The notes beneath the pieces are model-generated. The model worked only from the letters and a program-made list of their open reading frames with translations, did not search any database and was not told the DNA's origin. Position numbers and translations under genes: made by a program. A stretch of 5,797 nucleotides of DNA from JAQGMO01 sp050954505. GTDB taxonomy: Bacteria > Pseudomonadota > Gammaproteobacteria > Burkholderiales > Burkholderiaceae_D. Where the stretch lies: positions 1-5,797 of the forward strand of contig JBPBPY010000241.1 of assembly GCA_050954505.1 (NCBI GenBank). Direction: 5' to 3'. Below, piece after piece: positions 1 through 5,797 of the stretch. Numbering within the stretch: the stretch's first letter is position 1; each line of letters starts with the position of its first letter.

Positions 1-2684
1 GGCGTCATGCTGGTGCTGGCCGCCGCCGCTGGTGCCGGCGTTGGTTCCGACGCTGTTGCCGACGCGGTTGCCGATGCTGTTGCGGAAGCCGGCTTGGCAG
101 CCGGTGCCGCCGGCCCCGCAGAAGCCGTCTCGCTGACCAGGATTTCGCGCAGATTGAGTTTGCCCTGCGCCGACAGAATGGCGCGCATGTAGAAATCAGC
201 CAGCAACACGCTGGCCAGGCTGACGACCGGGCGGGCGCCGCCAATGTCGGCGGCAATGCCATCGAGTTCCAGGGTTTTCCACTTCAGGAAATCGGCGCCC
301 GTGGTCTTGTTCAATGAGCGGAAGTCGGCAATGCGCGCCGTGCCGGTATATTTCAGCGACAGCGGCGCGCCCTTGGCCGGCAATACCACCGAGAGTTTTC
401 CCTTCGTGCTTGCGCTGCCGCCGGCAAATGTGATGTTGAGCCCCTTGGCATAGTACGGCTGCAGCGTGGTGAACGGCAGGTCCTGGGCATCGATATCGAG
501 TTCTGCCGATTTCAACTGTGCACCAATGCTGCCGCTGACGGCCAGCTTTCCGCTGCCGACATTGCCCTTGAAGGCCAGCTTGATTGGCGTCTCCAGCGCA
601 GTGGAAAACTGTTCGAGCGCCAGGTTGATATCGGCAAGTTTGATCACCACGGCGGGCGTCATGCTCTCGTCCGTCAGCGACACTGCGGCATTGTTCAGGC
701 TCGCATGCTGCAATGTGGCCCGCCATGGAATTGCCACACTTTTTTCCACTGCGGCAGCGCGGTCCGGCATGGCGCCGTTGGTCATGGCGACAGCGCGGTT
801 TGCCGGAACCGCGCCTGTCTGCTTGAGCAAGCGCATCACGTTGAGCTGGCCATCGGCCTCGCGCACAAGATTTCCTAACCAGCCCTCGACCTTGAGCGCT
901 GTGGCAAACACACGCCGGCTGCCGGTGTCGACAGCGGCATTATCCACGCTGATCTTCCTGGCAGTCATGCTGCCTGCGCGTTTGTCCTTTCCTCCCAGCT
1001 GGAAGTCATCGACGGCAATGCCGAGCTGGTTCAAGCGCAGCCGGGCATTTTCCAGCAGCACCAGGCCCGACAGCGATAAATGTCCACCGAGTGCGGCGTC
1101 AAGCAAGCGGTTCAGATAGGGCTGGTAGTCCGACAGGGGCAGTGCAGCCATGCTGGCACGGCCAGCCAGCCGTCGGGCAGCAATGTCGTACTGCCCCGTA
1201 AAGCCCAGTGTGGGCGTCTTGCCGCGCCCGAGGGCAAGCCTCAGATACGCAGGTGGCGCACCGGCATCAAGCGAGATACGGCCGCCTTCGAGCGTGATGG
1301 CGCTGTAGCGTTTGCTCAATGCCGGCGCGGCATTGGCAGCGTCACGCCAGTTGAGCACGCCGTCGGCGATGCTGAAGCGGGCCAGGGAAAAATGGGCAGG
1401 GGACCGGGCCGCATTGGCTGCGCTGGCTGTATTGATTGTTTTGGCTGCATTGGCCACATTGCCCGAAGCAGCCGCTTGGGCCGCATCGAGCGGCACTGCC
1501 GCGCGCGCAGTTGCCGCCTTGGCCGCCGTCGGCGCAATCGAAGCCGGCGTTGCAGCAGTCTGGCCGCCTGGGTGCGCCACGGCATTGGCAGGCCCGGGCG
1601 CACCAGGGGCGGCGGCTGCCGTGCTGGCGCTTGCCGGTTGCTTTGTTGCCAGCGCGGCCCAGTTCAACACACCCTGATCGTTCAACGCCGCCCATGCTTC
1701 AGGTGCCTGGATCACCAGGGAATCAAGCGTGGTGTCGCCGCTGAGCACATCGAGTTTGCCGATGCGCGTGCTGATGCGCCTGGCTGTCAGCAACGGCGCG
1801 GCCTGCAAATCGGACAGCGCGATATCGTCGAGGTCGACCGTGCCCGCCAGTGTCACTTGCGGCTTGCCGGTCTCTACCAGGAAACGCAAATCGAGTTGCG
1901 TGCTCAGCTTCGCATTGTTGATTTTCAGCGGCAGTGCAACCGGCGAGAACACCGCCAGGCTGGCCAGGTCGAGTGCATCGATATCGATGGCCAGCATGGT
2001 TTCACGGCTGCCGGAAAATGGCTTGCTGCGCCCCTTGAGCGCGAAGCGCCTGCCATTGACGGTGGCTGAAAGCCGGGGTTCGACAAAGGTATCGACGGCG
2101 CTGTCGAAGTTGGACACGAACGGCACACCCACGTCGAGCGCGGCGATGTCGGCATGCTTGCCGCTGACCTGGTCGTCGAAACGCAGGCTGCCATCATCGA
2201 GCTGGATGTTCGATAGGGAAAAACGCGCTGCAGGGTCATTGCTTTTCGGCAGCGCGGCAAGGCGATCGAGGATGTCGGAAAAATTGTAGCGGCCGCTGCC
2301 CGCGCTGCTGGTGCGAACCAGGTGCAGCGATGGTTTGAGCAGGCGCACTTCGCGCAGCACGGGTGCAAAGCGCAACAGCGAGCTGATCTGTGCGTCGGCG
2401 ACCAGGCCATCGAATGTCAGGGCCGGGGTCGTGCCGTCGGCTTCGTACAGCGTGAATCGGCTGGCCGTCAGTGCCAGGGTAACTGGATTGAAGCTGACTT
2501 CGCCAAGGCTGGCCTTGCGGCCCAGCTGTTTTTCGATCTGGGAAACCGTCACGCTGCGCACTGCATACGGTACCGCCAGCCAGGCCAGCAGTGCCAGCAA
2601 CAGCGCGGCAAACAGCGCGGCAAGCAGCGCCAGCAGCGGCCAGCGCAGCAACCGCGAATGGAGGGAAAAACGTGGGACAGCCAT
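1..2684 (-). CDS. DUF748 / AsmA-like inner-membrane-anchored protein (C-terminus beyond window)
   Basis: The minus-strand frame is open from ATG at 2684 to the left edge: 894 codons with no stop or frameshift. AAGAGG (2693-2698) lies 8 bases before the ATG and supports this start. Residues about 14-38 form one Leu/Ala-rich membrane segment, and no signal-peptidase site is evident, so the rest is probably a periplasmic domain anchored in the inner membrane. The body is an amphipathic beta-rich repeat typical of DUF748 proteins. Family-like motifs include LREVRLLKPSLHLVR (110-124), GRYNFSDIL (131-139), GVLNWAAL (338-345), GVLNWRD (442-448), and two PYL/PYY-then-Gly-rich turns near 515-540 and 738-765. 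A block near 779-810 (FRSLNKTTGADFLKW) is also DUF748-like. Residues about 347-429 are an Ala/Pro/Thr-rich linker. The protein is incomplete, and the missing C-terminus could add hundreds of residues. DUF748 resembles the AsmA/YhdP/TamB group implicated in envelope lipid transport and outer-membrane homeostasis; a role here is inference. The family call is fairly firm, the function is not. Confidence 0.9.
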   Translation of the reverse strand, partial: MAVPRFSLHSRLLRWPLLALLAALFAALLLALLAWLAVPYAVRSVTVSQIEKQLGRKASLGEVSFNPVTLALTASRFTLYEADGTTPALTFDGLVADAQISSLLRFAPVLREVRLLKPSLHLVRTSSAGSGRYNFSDILDRLAALPKSNDPAARFSLSNIQLDDGSLRFDDQVSGKHADIAALDVGVPFVSNFDSAVDTFVEPRLSATVNGRRFALKGRSKPFSGSRETMLAIDIDALDLASLAVFSPVALPLKINNAKLSTQLDLRFLVETGKPQVTLAGTVDLDDIALSDLQAAPLLTARRISTRIGKLDVLSGDTTLDSLVIQAPEAWAALNDQGVLNWAALATKQPASASTAAAAPGAPGPANAVAHPGGQTAATPASIAPTAAKAATARAAVPLDAAQAAASGNVANAAKTINTASAANAARSPAHFSLARFSIADGVLNWRDAANAAPALSKRYSAITLEGGRISLDAGAPPAYLRLALGRGKTPTLGFTGQYDIAARRLAGRASMAALPLSDYQPYLNRLLDAALGGHLSLSGLVLLENARLRLNQLGIAVDDFQLGGKDKRAGSMTARKISVDNAAVDTGSRRVFATALKVEGWLGNLVREADGQLNVMRLLKQTGAVPANRAVAMTNGAMPDRAAAVEKSVAIPWRATLQHASLNNAAVSLTDESMTPAVVIKLADINLALEQFSTALETPIKLAFKGNVGSGKLAVSGSIGAQLKSAELDIDAQDLPFTTLQPYYAKGLNITFAGGSASTKGKLSVVLPAKGAPLSLKYTGTARIADFRSLNKTTGADFLKWKTLELDGIAADIGGARPVVSLASVLLADFYMRAILSAQGKLNLREILVSETASAGPAAPAAKPASATASATASATASEPTPAPAAAASTSMT
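48..83 (-). repeat. three tandem 12-bp units inside the DUF748 gene
   Basis: Three consecutive 12-base units (plus strand cgacgctgttgc, cgacgcggttgc, cgatgctgttgc) differ by one or two bases. Read on the minus strand they encode Ala-Thr-Ala-Ser three times, at residues about 868-879. The surrounding sequence is Ala/Pro/Ser-rich (about 855-892), so this looks like a flexible linker between beta domains. Near-identical tandem units are prone to slippage in whole-unit, in-frame steps. Confidence 0.8.
1397..1646 (-). other. Ala-rich low-complexity linker encoded within the DUF748 gene
   Basis: This stretch encodes residues about 347-429 and is dominated by Ala with Pro, Thr, Ser, Gly and Asn. 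Short GCA/GCC-rich motifs recur irregularly, such as AANAAK and AANAAR. It separates two beta-rich modules that each carry a VLNW motif, one just before it (residues 339-342) and one just after it (443-446). It probably forms an extended interdomain spacer. No catalytic or binding motif is visible. Confidence 0.75.
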
Positions 2685-2702
2685 CAAAAAAACCTCTTGC
2701 CA

Positions 2703-2721
2703 ATGATTATCGACAAATCAT
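2703..2721. promoter_or_regulatory. 19-bp palindrome over the DUF748 -10/start site, candidate operator
   Basis: ATGATT, seven bases, then AATCAT form a perfect 6-7-6 inverted repeat. It covers most of the proposed -10 box and reaches the likely transcription start of the minus-strand DUF748 gene, where a bound repressor would block polymerase. The minus-strand stretch GATAATCATT also equals part of the 19-bp Fur consensus, with about 12 of 19 matches when aligned by hand. Fur is therefore one possible regulator, but the palindrome centre and the Fur alignment centre do not coincide. Confidence 0.35.
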
Positions 2722-2746
2722 GTGCCAGATGCGCCTGGCGCGTCAA
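2717..2746 (-). promoter_or_regulatory. candidate sigma70 promoter of the DUF748 gene
   Basis: On the minus strand TTGACG (2741-2746) matches the -35 consensus at five of six positions. After 18 bases comes CATGAT (2717-2722), four of six matches to the -10 consensus. Transcription would begin near 2710, giving a leader of about 25 bases that includes the AAGAGG site. Position and spacing fit well, but the -10 is imperfect and no transcript evidence is available. Confidence 0.5.
2724..2739. promoter_or_regulatory. short inverted repeat in the promoter spacer
   Basis: GCCAG and CTGGC flank six bases between the -35 and -10 boxes of the candidate DUF748 promoter. The arms are only 5 bp, which can occur by chance in GC-rich DNA. 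The location in the spacer is the only reason to list it as a possible protein-binding site. Confidence 0.2.
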
Positions 2747-2784
2747 GCAAGGAACAAATCGAATAGAAAACGTTAGTAAAACGA

Positions 2785-2813
2785 ATGATTCAAATTAATT
2801 CGCGTGGTAAATT
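2785..2813 (+). promoter_or_regulatory. weak candidate extended -10 promoter for the small exported protein
   Basis: TAAATT (2808-2813) is preceded by TGG, giving an extended -10 element. ATGATT (2785-2790), 17 bases upstream, is a poor -35 with three of six matches. It sits in an AT-rich patch (about 2755-2815) and would give a leader of about 65 bases before the gene at 2886. It is the best plus-strand candidate in the divergent region, but it is weak. Confidence 0.3.
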
Positions 2814-2885
2814 GCCTGAGCGGCACATGCCACTGCGTGCACATTCACAAACCTGATCAGCAATCATTGGAAAACAGGAATCATG

Positions 2886-3254
2886 ATGCGGGAAAAAATC
2901 CAGACACGCCATGTTGTGGCCTCGGCACCTGCCCACGTCCGGCCCGCATTATTTGGCGGCCTGTTGCTGGCCATGATCTGGTGGGCGGCGCCGGCGCATG
3001 CGGAGCTGCCATTGCGATTGCAATGCGGTAAGCTTGGCATGGTGACGCTGTCGAATCAATTCACCTTGATTACCTATGGTGATGGCACCACCAGCAAACG
3101 CGTCAACCTCAGCAGCCGGCCTTTGCTGAGTGCACAAGGCGCCAGCAGTGTCAACTTCATCGATGGCACGGTGGTGGCACTTCGCACCTCGGGTGGCAGC
3201 GAATACACGATTCAAAAAAGCCAGCAGGCAGCTGTGGATTGCACGCGCAAATAA
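2886..3254 (+). CDS. small exported two-cysteine protein, function unknown
   Basis: This encodes 122 residues. Two ATGs are adjacent (2883 and 2886). AGGA at 2876-2879 is six bases from the second but only three from the first, so I chose 2886; the first would add one Met. The N-terminus is a Sec signal peptide: basic residues (REK, R), a hydrophobic core PALFGGLLLAMIWWA, then APAHA followed by EL, predicting cleavage after residue about 39. The mature protein is about 83 residues with two cysteines, near its start (LQCGK, Cys47) and its end (VDCTRK, Cys119), which could form a disulfide closing a small beta-rich domain. The middle is rich in Thr, Ser and Val with short alternating strands (VTLSNQFTLITYG). 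There is no lipobox, so it is periplasmic or secreted rather than a lipoprotein. It is divergent from the DUF748 gene and lacks a close downstream partner. I do not recognise the family. Confidence 0.8.
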   Translation: MREKIQTRHVVASAPAHVRPALFGGLLLAMIWWAAPAHAELPLRLQCGKLGMVTLSNQFTLITYGDGTTSKRVNLSSRPLLSAQGASSVNFIDGTVVALRTSGGSEYTIQKSQQAAVDCTRK

Positions 3255-3600
3255 TGCTGATGCACTGCGCCGCCATGCATGGTCACGGACACCGACTCCA
3301 TAGCCCGATTGCTCCATGGTAAGCGTCGCCAAGCCGGATAATCTCTCATAGAATATTCGGGAGTCTGCGCTGTGGATGGCGGCAAAGCGAACAGCAAAAG
3401 ATGAGGACAAGCCGGAAACAGTTTGACAATGCCGGCGAACCAGGCGCACTGCCTGGTTCGCCGGCGGCGGTCAGCCAACATCGCCGCATGCCTGTTCATC
3501 GTGCTGTGCCGCCGCAGGGTTTTGTTACGCAAGCTCAATGCAGTGCCAACCCGCTGCGCCGTGCCGCAGCGATACCTCGTTCTTTTTCAAGGAGTATTCA
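3255..3600. other. gene-free interval between exported protein and VOC gene
   Basis: No open frame here has both a credible start signal and protein-like composition; the overlapping frames are Arg-rich shadows running into the VOC gene. It contains a 10-bp self-complementary CCATGCATGG at 3273-3282, just after the exported-protein stop, and the strong hairpin at 3431-3465. TTGACA at 3423-3428 is a perfect -35 hexamer but has no -10 match at 16-18 bases. The interval must contain the VOC gene's promoter unless that gene is read from upstream, but I could not place it. Confidence 0.6.
3431..3465. repeat. perfect 15-bp inverted repeat (hairpin) with 5-base loop
   Basis: The left arm GCCGGCGAACCAGGC (3431-3445) and right arm GCCTGGTTCGCCGGC (3451-3465) are exact reverse complements around the loop GCACT. 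The folded RNA would be very stable. No T-run follows on either strand, so it is not a standard intrinsic terminator. Its position about 180 bases after one gene and 135 before the next suits a Rho-independent-like stop without a U tract, a REP-type dispersed palindrome, or a leader structure of the VOC transcript. Which one cannot be decided from a single copy. Confidence 0.8.
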
Positions 3601-4083
3601 ATGGAAACTTCGACAGTCAAGCCAATTCCCGAAGGCATGCACAGCATTACGCCGCATCTGGTGTGTGCCGGCGCCGCCGAGGCAATCGCGTTCTATAAAA
3701 AGGCATTCGGCGCAGTGGAGGGTGGCCGCCTGGCAGGCAAGGATGGCAAGCTGGTGCATGCGCAGCTGCGCATTGGCGATTCCGCCCTGATGCTGGTCGA
3801 CGAAATGCCTCAATGGAATTGCCTTGGGCCCAAGGCATTGGGCAATTCACCCGTGACGATGCATTTGTATGTCAATGATGTCGACGCCAGTTTTGCCCAG
3901 GCGCTCGGCGCTGGCGCCACGGTCAAGATGCCGGTGCAGGACATGTTCTGGGGTGACCGCTACGGCGTGGTGATTGATCCGTACGGCCATTTCTGGTCGC
4001 TGGCCACCCACATCCGCGACGTCAGCCCGGAAGACATGCAAAAGGGCATGGCGCAGATGGAACAGCATTGCCCGCAGACTTGA
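3601..4083 (+). CDS. VOC-superfamily (glyoxalase-fold, PhnB-like) protein
   Basis: This is a complete 160-residue protein. AAGGAG (3589-3594) lies six bases before ATG 3601, deciding this start over an in-frame upstream ATG at 3538 that lacks such a site. The fold signature covers nearly the whole length: HSITPHLVCAGAAEAIAFYK (14-33) opens the first beta-alpha-beta-beta-beta half, with LVHAQLRIGDSALMLVDE (51-68) closing it. VTMHLYVNDVDASFAQALGAG (85-105) opens the second half, which ends with WGDRYGVVIDPYGHFWSLATH (117-137). The DPYGHFW motif and overall length match PhnB-like/YcgJ-style VOC proteins often annotated as glyoxalase or bleomycin-resistance-like. His19, His54, His88 and His130 fall at or near strands where VOC metal ligands are found, but I cannot assign a metal site. 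Family members include isomerases, dioxygenases, binding proteins and uncharacterised proteins, so the substrate is unknown. The short C-terminal tail (VSPEDMQKGMAQ) is also typical. It appears monocistronic. Confidence 0.9.
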   Translation: METSTVKPIPEGMHSITPHLVCAGAAEAIAFYKKAFGAVEGGRLAGKDGKLVHAQLRIGDSALMLVDEMPQWNCLGPKALGNSPVTMHLYVNDVDASFAQALGAGATVKMPVQDMFWGDRYGVVIDPYGHFWSLATHIRDVSPEDMQKGMAQMEQHCPQT

Positions 4084-4155
4084 ATCGACCTTACACAAAG
4101 AGAGCGCATGCTGCGGTGCCGGCCGGTCCAGGCGCGCAGCACTTTCCAAGCCCGG

Positions 4156-4186
4156 CCGCGGTCGGCTGCCTGGCAGCGCGCCGCGG
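4156..4186. terminator. GC-rich hairpin between convergent genes, possible bidirectional terminator
   Basis: CCGCGG (4156-4161) pairs with CCGCGG (4181-4186). Inside, GCTGC (4165-4169) pairs with GCAGC (4173-4177) around a CTG loop, leaving a mostly unpaired 3-by-3 internal loop. The structure is symmetric about 4171 and lies between the converging VOC and SHOCT genes, where a shared stop would be expected. No T-run follows on either strand, so termination is inference. No gene is supported in 4084-4319. Confidence 0.3.
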
Positions 4187-4319
4187 TGGCGCCGGCATGC
4201 TGCAGAACTGCTGGCGTGCTTTACCGGCCTGCTGCGGTGGATCTGCCGAAGTTGGCGCAGTCAGCTGCCGTCAACCTCCGGCAGACCTCGCTTGGCCTGC
4301 CTGATTTGCCGCAGGCTTG

Positions 4320-5288
4320 TCATAGCCGGCCCAGCAATTCGGTCTTCTTTGCCAGGAACTCATCCTCGTTCAACAAGCCCTTGGTTCGCAGGTCGGCCAG
4401 TTTTTCAATCAGCATGAAGACGTCTGCCGATGCCGGCGCCCCATGGCTTGAAGACTGACCGGCATGATGCGCAGGTGTGCCGCCATTGGACGATGCCGCT
4501 GCCTGAGATGCTTGATGAGACGGTGCCTGCGCATGCTGGCTCTCGGGTTTTTTCGCTGCGGACGCGGCGCTTTCATCGGCGTCGACTTGCGGCAGACTGT
4601 CGAGCTTGATCACGCCATGCTGGCTGGTGAAGGCCAGCGTGCTGCCACCGGACTGCTGTTGCGAAACGCCGCCAATTTGATGGTCGAGGGTGTCATAGAC
4701 CTTTACCGTGCCATGCGTCATGATGGCCAGCCTGTGTGCACCCGAGAACCAGGCATAGCGTGTGGCATTCTGGGAGCCGGAGCTGTCGGGCTGCCCCAGC
4801 TTGGCTGGCCACCAGTTGCCGGTGTCGTTCGACCCGGCTGCAAACAGGCTGTTGCCGTGCGCAGCGTCGTCCTGTGCCGGATCGCCAGCCACGTTGCCTT
4901 TGGACTGGTGTCCATCTTCGCCATGGTGACGTGTCTGCTGTTTGCTGCCATGATCTTCACTGCCATCCTGGCTGAACTGGCTCTGGGTCTGGACATTGCG
5001 CGGATTGACCCGCGCCAGGTCCGGTTGCTTCTGCACCAGGGCGGCCAGATCGGTGCACAGCGCATCGACTCGGTTTTTCAAGTCATTGTTGAACATGTCC
5101 GACACCATGGTCATGCCGCCATTCATCCACTGGCCCGAGCCGCCGAATTCGGCATGATTGAATTGCGCCATGCCGCCATGGCCGGCAATCACGGCCTCGA
5201 GCATGGACATCACCGCGGCGGTGGAAAAACCGTGGCGGCTGGCGAGGTCGGCGATCTGGTGTTGCCCTTCAGTGCTGAGCGTTCTCAT
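4320..5288 (-). CDS. SHOCT domain-containing conserved protein of unknown function
   Basis: This is a complete 322-residue protein starting at ATG 5288. AGGAGA (5294-5299) sits five bases upstream, which decides this start although the frame is open further upstream. Residues 1-90 form a helical block (EGQHQIADLASRHGFSTAAV, then GGMAQFNHAEFGGSGQWM) resembling a helix-turn-helix-like start followed by a conserved Gly/Asn-rich stretch and a helix. Residues 91-157 are a polar His/Gln/Asp-rich linker. Residues 158-233 form a second conserved block beginning NWWPAKLG and containing RYAWFSGAHRLAI, VYDTLDHQIGGVSQQQSGG and a beta-rich tail. Residues 234-287 are another Ser/Ala/His-rich linker. Residues about 288-320 are a SHOCT domain (IEKLADLRTKGLLNEDEFLA, then KK), a short helical C-terminal module often linked to oligomerisation. 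From memory, proteins with this architecture occur widely in Proteobacteria without an assigned role. There is no signal peptide or membrane segment, so it is probably cytoplasmic. It stands alone on its strand. Confidence 0.9.
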   Translation of the reverse strand: MRTLSTEGQHQIADLASRHGFSTAAVMSMLEAVIAGHGGMAQFNHAEFGGSGQWMNGGMTMVSDMFNNDLKNRVDALCTDLAALVQKQPDLARVNPRNVQTQSQFSQDGSEDHGSKQQTRHHGEDGHQSKGNVAGDPAQDDAAHGNSLFAAGSNDTGNWWPAKLGQPDSSGSQNATRYAWFSGAHRLAIMTHGTVKVYDTLDHQIGGVSQQQSGGSTLAFTSQHGVIKLDSLPQVDADESAASAAKKPESQHAQAPSHQASQAAASSNGGTPAHHAGQSSSHGAPASADVFMLIEKLADLRTKGLLNEDEFLAKKTELLGRL

Positions 5289-5797
5289 GATGGTCTCCTG
5301 TAATGTGGTTGAGGTTTGCTGTCGCGGCCGATCATCAGCCAGGCGCAGGGTGGCCTGGCCGGCGCCATGCGTGCCGGGAGCGCTGAAAGCGCCAAGGGCG
5401 CCTGGAGTGCCCAGGGCGCCGAGGCCGCCGAGCGCAGCAGCACCTGCCGAAAGCCGCTGGCGAAGCCGGGGCGGCTGCGTGTTTGACTGCATGCTGGCGT
5501 CAATGAAGCCATTGTGCCGATCATAGCCCGAAGCCGTTTGCCGGTTGGCGGTCTCTGGACCAAGACTGCGTTGTGTCAACGCGGCGGCGGCCGGCAGTCG
5601 GCCGATGCGGGCGCAGCTGCAGACCTCTCGGTCATGCTGGGCATGGCGCATGTTAATACTAACAGCTGATATTGCGCCGGCATATATCAACTATCAACGG
5701 GAGCAACAACGCGTGCGGTTTTTAAGGCACAATTGCAGGCACCCTGAATGCGCCATGCTGCGCCATTTCCTGGACACATGGGGTTAGGCCTATCACG
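5289..5797. other. long upstream region of the SHOCT gene, no supported gene
   Basis: The SHOCT frame continues open upstream to a TTG at 5690, after a TAG. The added residues are not family-like, and internal ATGs such as 5492 lack ribosome binding sites, so I treat it as leader or non-coding. Bases about 5375-5435 are GC-rich with repeated GGCGCC-type motifs. An AT-rich island occupies about 5650-5690. TATGAT on the minus strand (5520-5525) is a good -10 hexamer without a matching -35. The last bases at the right edge are open in two minus-strand frames for 24-36 codons, possibly the end of a neighbour, but nothing recognisable is encoded. Confidence 0.5.
5667..5697 (-). promoter_or_regulatory. 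AT-rich island with inverted repeat and TTGATA direct repeat, possible regulatory site
   Basis: TGATAT (5667-5672) and ATATCA (5684-5689) form a 6-bp inverted repeat with an 11-base spacer. On the minus strand two TTGATA hexamers (5692-5697 and 5685-5690) occur seven bases apart, each four of six matches to a -35 box. The nearest -10-like sequence, AATATC 18 bases after the first, is poor. The island is about 380 bases before the SHOCT start, so if it is that gene's promoter the leader is very long. It could instead serve an unseen gene to the right. Confidence 0.2.

Noticed and set aside
466..1119. Plus-strand open frame of 217 codons
   Set aside because: Its Ser/Arg-rich translation is a shadow of the DUF748 frame and it has no start signal.
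1080..2069. Long plus-strand open frame of 329 codons
   Set aside because: It is antisense to the DUF748 gene, has Arg/Gly/Cys/Gln-rich shadow composition, no credible ribosome binding site and no recognisable motif.
3423..3451. Perfect TTGACA hexamer as a VOC promoter
   Set aside because: The bases 16-18 downstream fall in the hairpin and match the -10 consensus very poorly.
3212..3538. Minus-strand 108-codon frame covering the gap after the exported protein
   Set aside because: It overlaps the 3' end of the exported-protein gene, has an Arg-rich start and no supporting start signal or family resemblance.
3538..3600. Upstream in-frame ATG extending the VOC protein by 21 residues
   Set aside because: The extension (Cys/Pro-rich) is not VOC-like and lacks a Shine-Dalgarno site, while AAGGAG is ideally spaced for 3601.
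4108..4458. Plus-strand frame starting after an AGAGAG-like site downstream of the VOC gene
   Set aside because: It runs antisense into the SHOCT coding region, its translation is Arg/Ala-rich with no recognisable motif, and the ribosome site is marginal.
4464..5303. Plus-strand open frame of 279 codons
   Set aside because: It is antisense to the SHOCT gene, whose conserved blocks, SHOCT domain and AGGAGA-led start are convincing. The plus frame is Cys/Arg/His-rich and unrecognised.
5545..5787. Plus-strand 80-codon frame near the right edge
   Set aside because: No ribosome binding site or recognisable motif, and its composition fits a chance frame in GC-rich DNA.

Overview
The window reads as chromosomal DNA of a Gram-negative betaproteobacterium. 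It has about 60% GC, G/C-ending codons and Shine-Dalgarno-led genes. It also carries an inner-membrane-anchored DUF748/AsmA-type protein. Overall style suggests Burkholderiales, perhaps an Oxalobacteraceae genus such as Janthinobacterium, Massilia or Duganella. That placement is an impression from protein style, not a search result.

Layout. (1) Bases 1-2684, minus strand: the first 894 codons of a large DUF748 protein that continues past the left edge. It has an N-terminal membrane anchor, repeated beta-rich modules and an 80-residue Ala-rich linker. (2) Bases 2685-2885: a divergent intergenic region with a candidate promoter and palindromic operator for the DUF748 gene, and a weaker candidate promoter for the next gene. 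(3) Bases 2886-3254, plus strand: a small exported protein with two cysteines, not recognised. (4) Bases 3255-3600: a gene-free stretch with a perfect 15-bp hairpin. (5) Bases 3601-4083, plus strand: a complete VOC (glyoxalase-fold, PhnB-like) protein with a strong ribosome binding site. (6) Bases 4084-4319: a convergent gap with a GC-rich hairpin. (7) Bases 4320-5288, minus strand: a complete 322-residue protein with a conserved N-terminal block, a conserved central block and a C-terminal SHOCT domain. (8) Bases 5289-5797: a long upstream region with no gene I can support, although the SHOCT reading frame stays open through most of it.

The genes do not look like an operon. Strands alternate and every gap is at least about 200 bases, so each gene is probably transcribed alone. 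I see no transposase, integrase, CRISPR array, tRNA, rRNA, toxin-antitoxin pair or defence cassette. Nothing here convincingly forms a new multi-gene system. The most under-described items are the SHOCT-tailed protein, the small two-cysteine exported protein and the isolated hairpin before the VOC gene.
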